Assembly: GCA_017861495.1 (NCBI GenBank)
Contig: JAGFXW010000096.1
Span: 1 to 8,306, forward strand
Direction: 5' to 3'
DNA from: Bacillota bacterium
GTDB taxonomy: Bacteria > Bacillota_C > Negativicutes > CTSoil-072
DNA: 8,306 bases
Shown: piece after piece, positions 6,915 through 8,306 of the stretch
How the letters are laid out: each line of letters begins with the position of its first letter
How positions within the stretch are numbered: position 1 is the first letter of the stretch
The notes under the pieces: model-generated
Told to the model about the DNA's origin: nothing
What the model saw: only the letters and a program-made list of their open reading frames with translations
The model's database searches: none
Translations under genes and position numbers: made by a program

Positions 6915-8153
6915 TCAATACACTTTATGGATCACGATCCCCCGTGTCCGAAAAGCCTGTTCAATTTCCTGCACATGATTATGGCCATTTGTTTCTACCG
7001 TTACTTCCAACTGCACTTGTTTGAAGCGGTCAACCACCTTGGACTGATTGTGATCCAGTTTAATCACATTGGCATGCAAATCGGCCAAAATGGTAGAAAC
7101 CGTCACCAACTGTCCCGGAATATCCGGCAAATTCACAGTAAAACAGAACAACCGGCCGCGGGATACCAGCGCCCTGTTGATGATAGCGGATATCGTGGAG
7201 ATGTCAATATTCCCACCGCTCAACAGACAAGCAACATTTTTATTTTTCGCCGGCAGTTTTTTTAATCCGGCAAGCGACAATGCGCCTGCCCCTTCCGCTA
7301 CCAGTTTGTGTTTTTCCATCAATAACAGGATGGCTTCTATGACATCAAAATCAGACACCGTGATGACTTCATCCACAAACTGTTTTACCAGTTCAAACGT
7401 AACATCCCCCGGCCGTTTCACCGCGGTGCCATCGGCCATGGTATCGACATTCGCCAGCGTACTGACTTGGCCTTGCCCCAGCGATTGTCGCATGCAGTCC
7501 GCTCCCTCGGGTTCCACGCCGATAACCCGGATCTTGGGATTTATCATTTTAGCGGCAAACGCCACACCGCTGATCAAGCCGCCGCCACCGACCGGGACGA
7601 CAATTTCATCCACCTGATGCAACTCATTGATAATCTCCAACGCCAGCGTCCCTTGACCGGCAATGACATCTACGTCATCGAAGGGGTGGATGAATATATA
7701 ACCATGCTCTTTTTCCAGCTCGCGGGCCCGCTGATACGCTTCATCAAAGTTATTGCCGTACAAAACTACTTCAGCGCCATAGTTCCTGGTAGCTTCCACT
7801 TTAATCACCGGCGTAGTCGCCGGCATAACCAGCATGGCCTTGGCGCCCAACAACTGCGCTGCATAACCGATCCCTTGCGCATGATTGCCGGCCGAAGCGG
7901 CAATCACCCCTCTTTTTTTCTCCCGCGGACTTAGTTTACTAATTTTATAATACGCCCCGCGGATTTTAAATGCCCCTGTCACCTGTAAATTTTCCGGTTT
8001 GATGTAAACATGGTTGCCCGATTCACAGCTAAAAACCGGGCTTTCGATTAACGAAGTCCTGCGCAATACATTTTTCAACCTCTTTTCGGCCCGATAAACA
8101 TCCTCCATTGACAATAACGAGTGCGGCAATTGAAAACATTTTTGATGCAGCAT
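6915..8153 (-). CDS. ilvA: Threonine ammonia-lyase (threonine dehydratase)
   Basis: This cytoplasmic fold-type II PLP enzyme deaminates L-threonine to 2-oxobutanoate and ammonia, the first step from threonine to isoleucine, or to propionate in anaerobic catabolism. From ATG at 8153 it has 412 residues, the length of the form with a single C-terminal ACT-type regulatory domain. Lys63 in GAFKIRGAY is the Schiff-base lysine. SAGNHAQG (87-94) is the substrate-binding loop, the glycine loop VGGGGL (188-193) holds the PLP phosphate, and Ser312 in LLSGGN faces the pyridine nitrogen. Residues about 335-412 form the ACT-like domain (FTVNLPDIPGQL onward), where isoleucine or another effector may bind. 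The frame opens at a TTG (8177) and an ATG (8174), but only ATG 8153 follows a ribosome site (8170-8160). No other ilv or tdc gene is in view, so biosynthetic versus catabolic role is undecided. A terminator follows at 6840-6894. Confidence 0.96.
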   Translation of the reverse strand: MLHQKCFQLPHSLLSMEDVYRAEKRLKNVLRRTSLIESPVFSCESGNHVYIKPENLQVTGAFKIRGAYYKISKLSPREKKRGVIAASAGNHAQGIGYAAQLLGAKAMLVMPATTPVIKVEATRNYGAEVVLYGNNFDEAYQRARELEKEHGYIFIHPFDDVDVIAGQGTLALEIINELHQVDEIVVPVGGGGLISGVAFAAKMINPKIRVIGVEPEGADCMRQSLGQGQVSTLANVDTMADGTAVKRPGDVTFELVKQFVDEVITVSDFDVIEAILLLMEKHKLVAEGAGALSLAGLKKLPAKNKNVACLLSGGNIDISTISAIINRALVSRGRLFCFTVNLPDIPGQLVTVSTILADLHANVIKLDHNQSKVVDRFKQVQLEVTVETNGHNHVQEIEQAFRTRGIVIHKVY

Positions 8154-8159
8154 AATTAT

Positions 8160-8170
8160 CTTCCATCCTT
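8160..8170 (-). promoter_or_regulatory. Ribosome binding site of ilvA (decides start)
   Basis: AAGGATGGAAG on the minus strand offers two purine-rich cores; GGAAG lies 6 bases before ATG 8153. The alternative starts at 8174 and 8177 have only AT-rich sequence upstream. A TATATA at 8185-8180 could be the -10 box of ilvA, but it has no recognisable -35 partner. Confidence 0.6.
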
Positions 8171-8196
8171 TCATCAATGTATATAAGTGAGCCTTA

Positions 8197-8228
8197 GGTT
8201 TGGAGGGGGTTATTGCCCCCTCTGAACC
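8197..8228. repeat. Inverted repeat with 13-bp stem upstream of ilvA
   Basis: GAGGGGG (8203-8209) and CCCCCTC (8216-8222) pair perfectly around a 6-base loop. The flanks GGTT (8197-8200) and AACC (8225-8228) also pair. The intervening TG/TG dinucleotides make two G-U wobbles if transcribed from the plus strand, giving a continuous 13-bp stem, but become C-A mismatches in a minus-strand RNA. No T tract follows on either strand, so it is not a standard terminator. It lies about 45 bases upstream of the ilvA start. Confidence 0.7.
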
Positions 8229-8250
8229 CTTAGAGCGAACTTAAGACTGA

Positions 8251-8302
8251 GGCTCGAAATCTTTGATTTCGCGAAGCCGAAGTTTCCCTTTAGGGTTTCG
8301 AG
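8251..8302. repeat. Cluster of inverted repeats with alternative pairings
   Basis: CGAAATC (8255-8261) pairs with GATTTCG (8265-8271) across a TTT loop, and GGCT (8251-8254) with AGCC (8275-8278) extends this beyond a 3-base bulge. CCCT/AGGG (8286-8289 and 8292-8295) makes a small second hairpin. CTCGAAA at 8253-8259 can instead pair with TTTCGAG at 8296-8302, enclosing the rest, so the folds exclude each other. I see no coding frame here. It may be an interspersed palindromic repeat or part of an RNA leader; the window end cuts its context. Confidence 0.55.
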
Positions 8303-8306
8303 TGTT

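Noticed and set aside
8154..8177. TTG (8177) or ATG (8174) start for ilvA
   Set aside because: The sequence upstream is AT-rich without a ribosome site, whereas the purine-rich site at 8160-8170 fits ATG 8153.
8154..8306. T-box riboswitch or attenuator for ilvA
   Set aside because: There is no T-box core motif (AGGGTGGNACCGCG-like), no specifier loop, and no U-tract terminator before the ilvA start on the minus strand.
1..8306. Mobile element, CRISPR, phage or defence system
   Set aside because: No transposase, integrase, Cas or toxin-like protein, no regularly spaced repeats, and no target-site duplications were seen. All long genes belong to well-known housekeeping or transport families.

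Overview
The window looks like a bacterial chromosome of moderate GC content with ordinary housekeeping and transport genes. Every supported gene lies on the minus strand. Bacillota-type features (TadA sequence, Shine-Dalgarno sites, a clean U-tract terminator) sit beside an RND efflux pump with its periplasmic adaptor, a machine normally found in cells with an outer membrane. That pairing suggests a Gram-negative-walled member of the Bacillota such as the Negativicutes (Sporomusa/Pelosinus-like). This placement is inference from gene content, not from a database match.

Layout in the direction of transcription, from high to low coordinates. (1) 8191-8302, at the window edge: a non-coding stretch with several inverted repeats. 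(2) ilvA, a threonine ammonia-lyase with a C-terminal ACT-type domain, followed by a strong intrinsic terminator at 6840-6894. (3) A two-gene efflux operon: a periplasmic adaptor and an inner-membrane RND permease joined by a 4-base GTGA overlap, with no outer-membrane channel and no regulator beside them. (4) A sodium:solute symporter family transporter, probably with its own extended -10 promoter. (5) tadA, the tRNA adenosine deaminase, behind a good sigma-A-type promoter. (6) A serine tRNA gene with anticodon CGA and an encoded CCA end.

Only the adaptor and permease are an evident functional unit: the adaptor should link the permease to an outer-membrane channel encoded elsewhere. tadA and tRNA-Ser form a translation-related neighbourhood resembling the tRNA-Ser/tadA/dnaX region of many Bacillota. 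ilvA and the symporter are separate transcription units by their signals. Several start codons differ from the longest open frame. The adaptor, ilvA, symporter and tadA are all best started downstream, where a Shine-Dalgarno site exists.

I see no mobile element, CRISPR array, phage gene or defence system. The part least explained by known features is the palindromic segment upstream of ilvA. It may be an interspersed repeat or a structured RNA, and it is cut by the window end.
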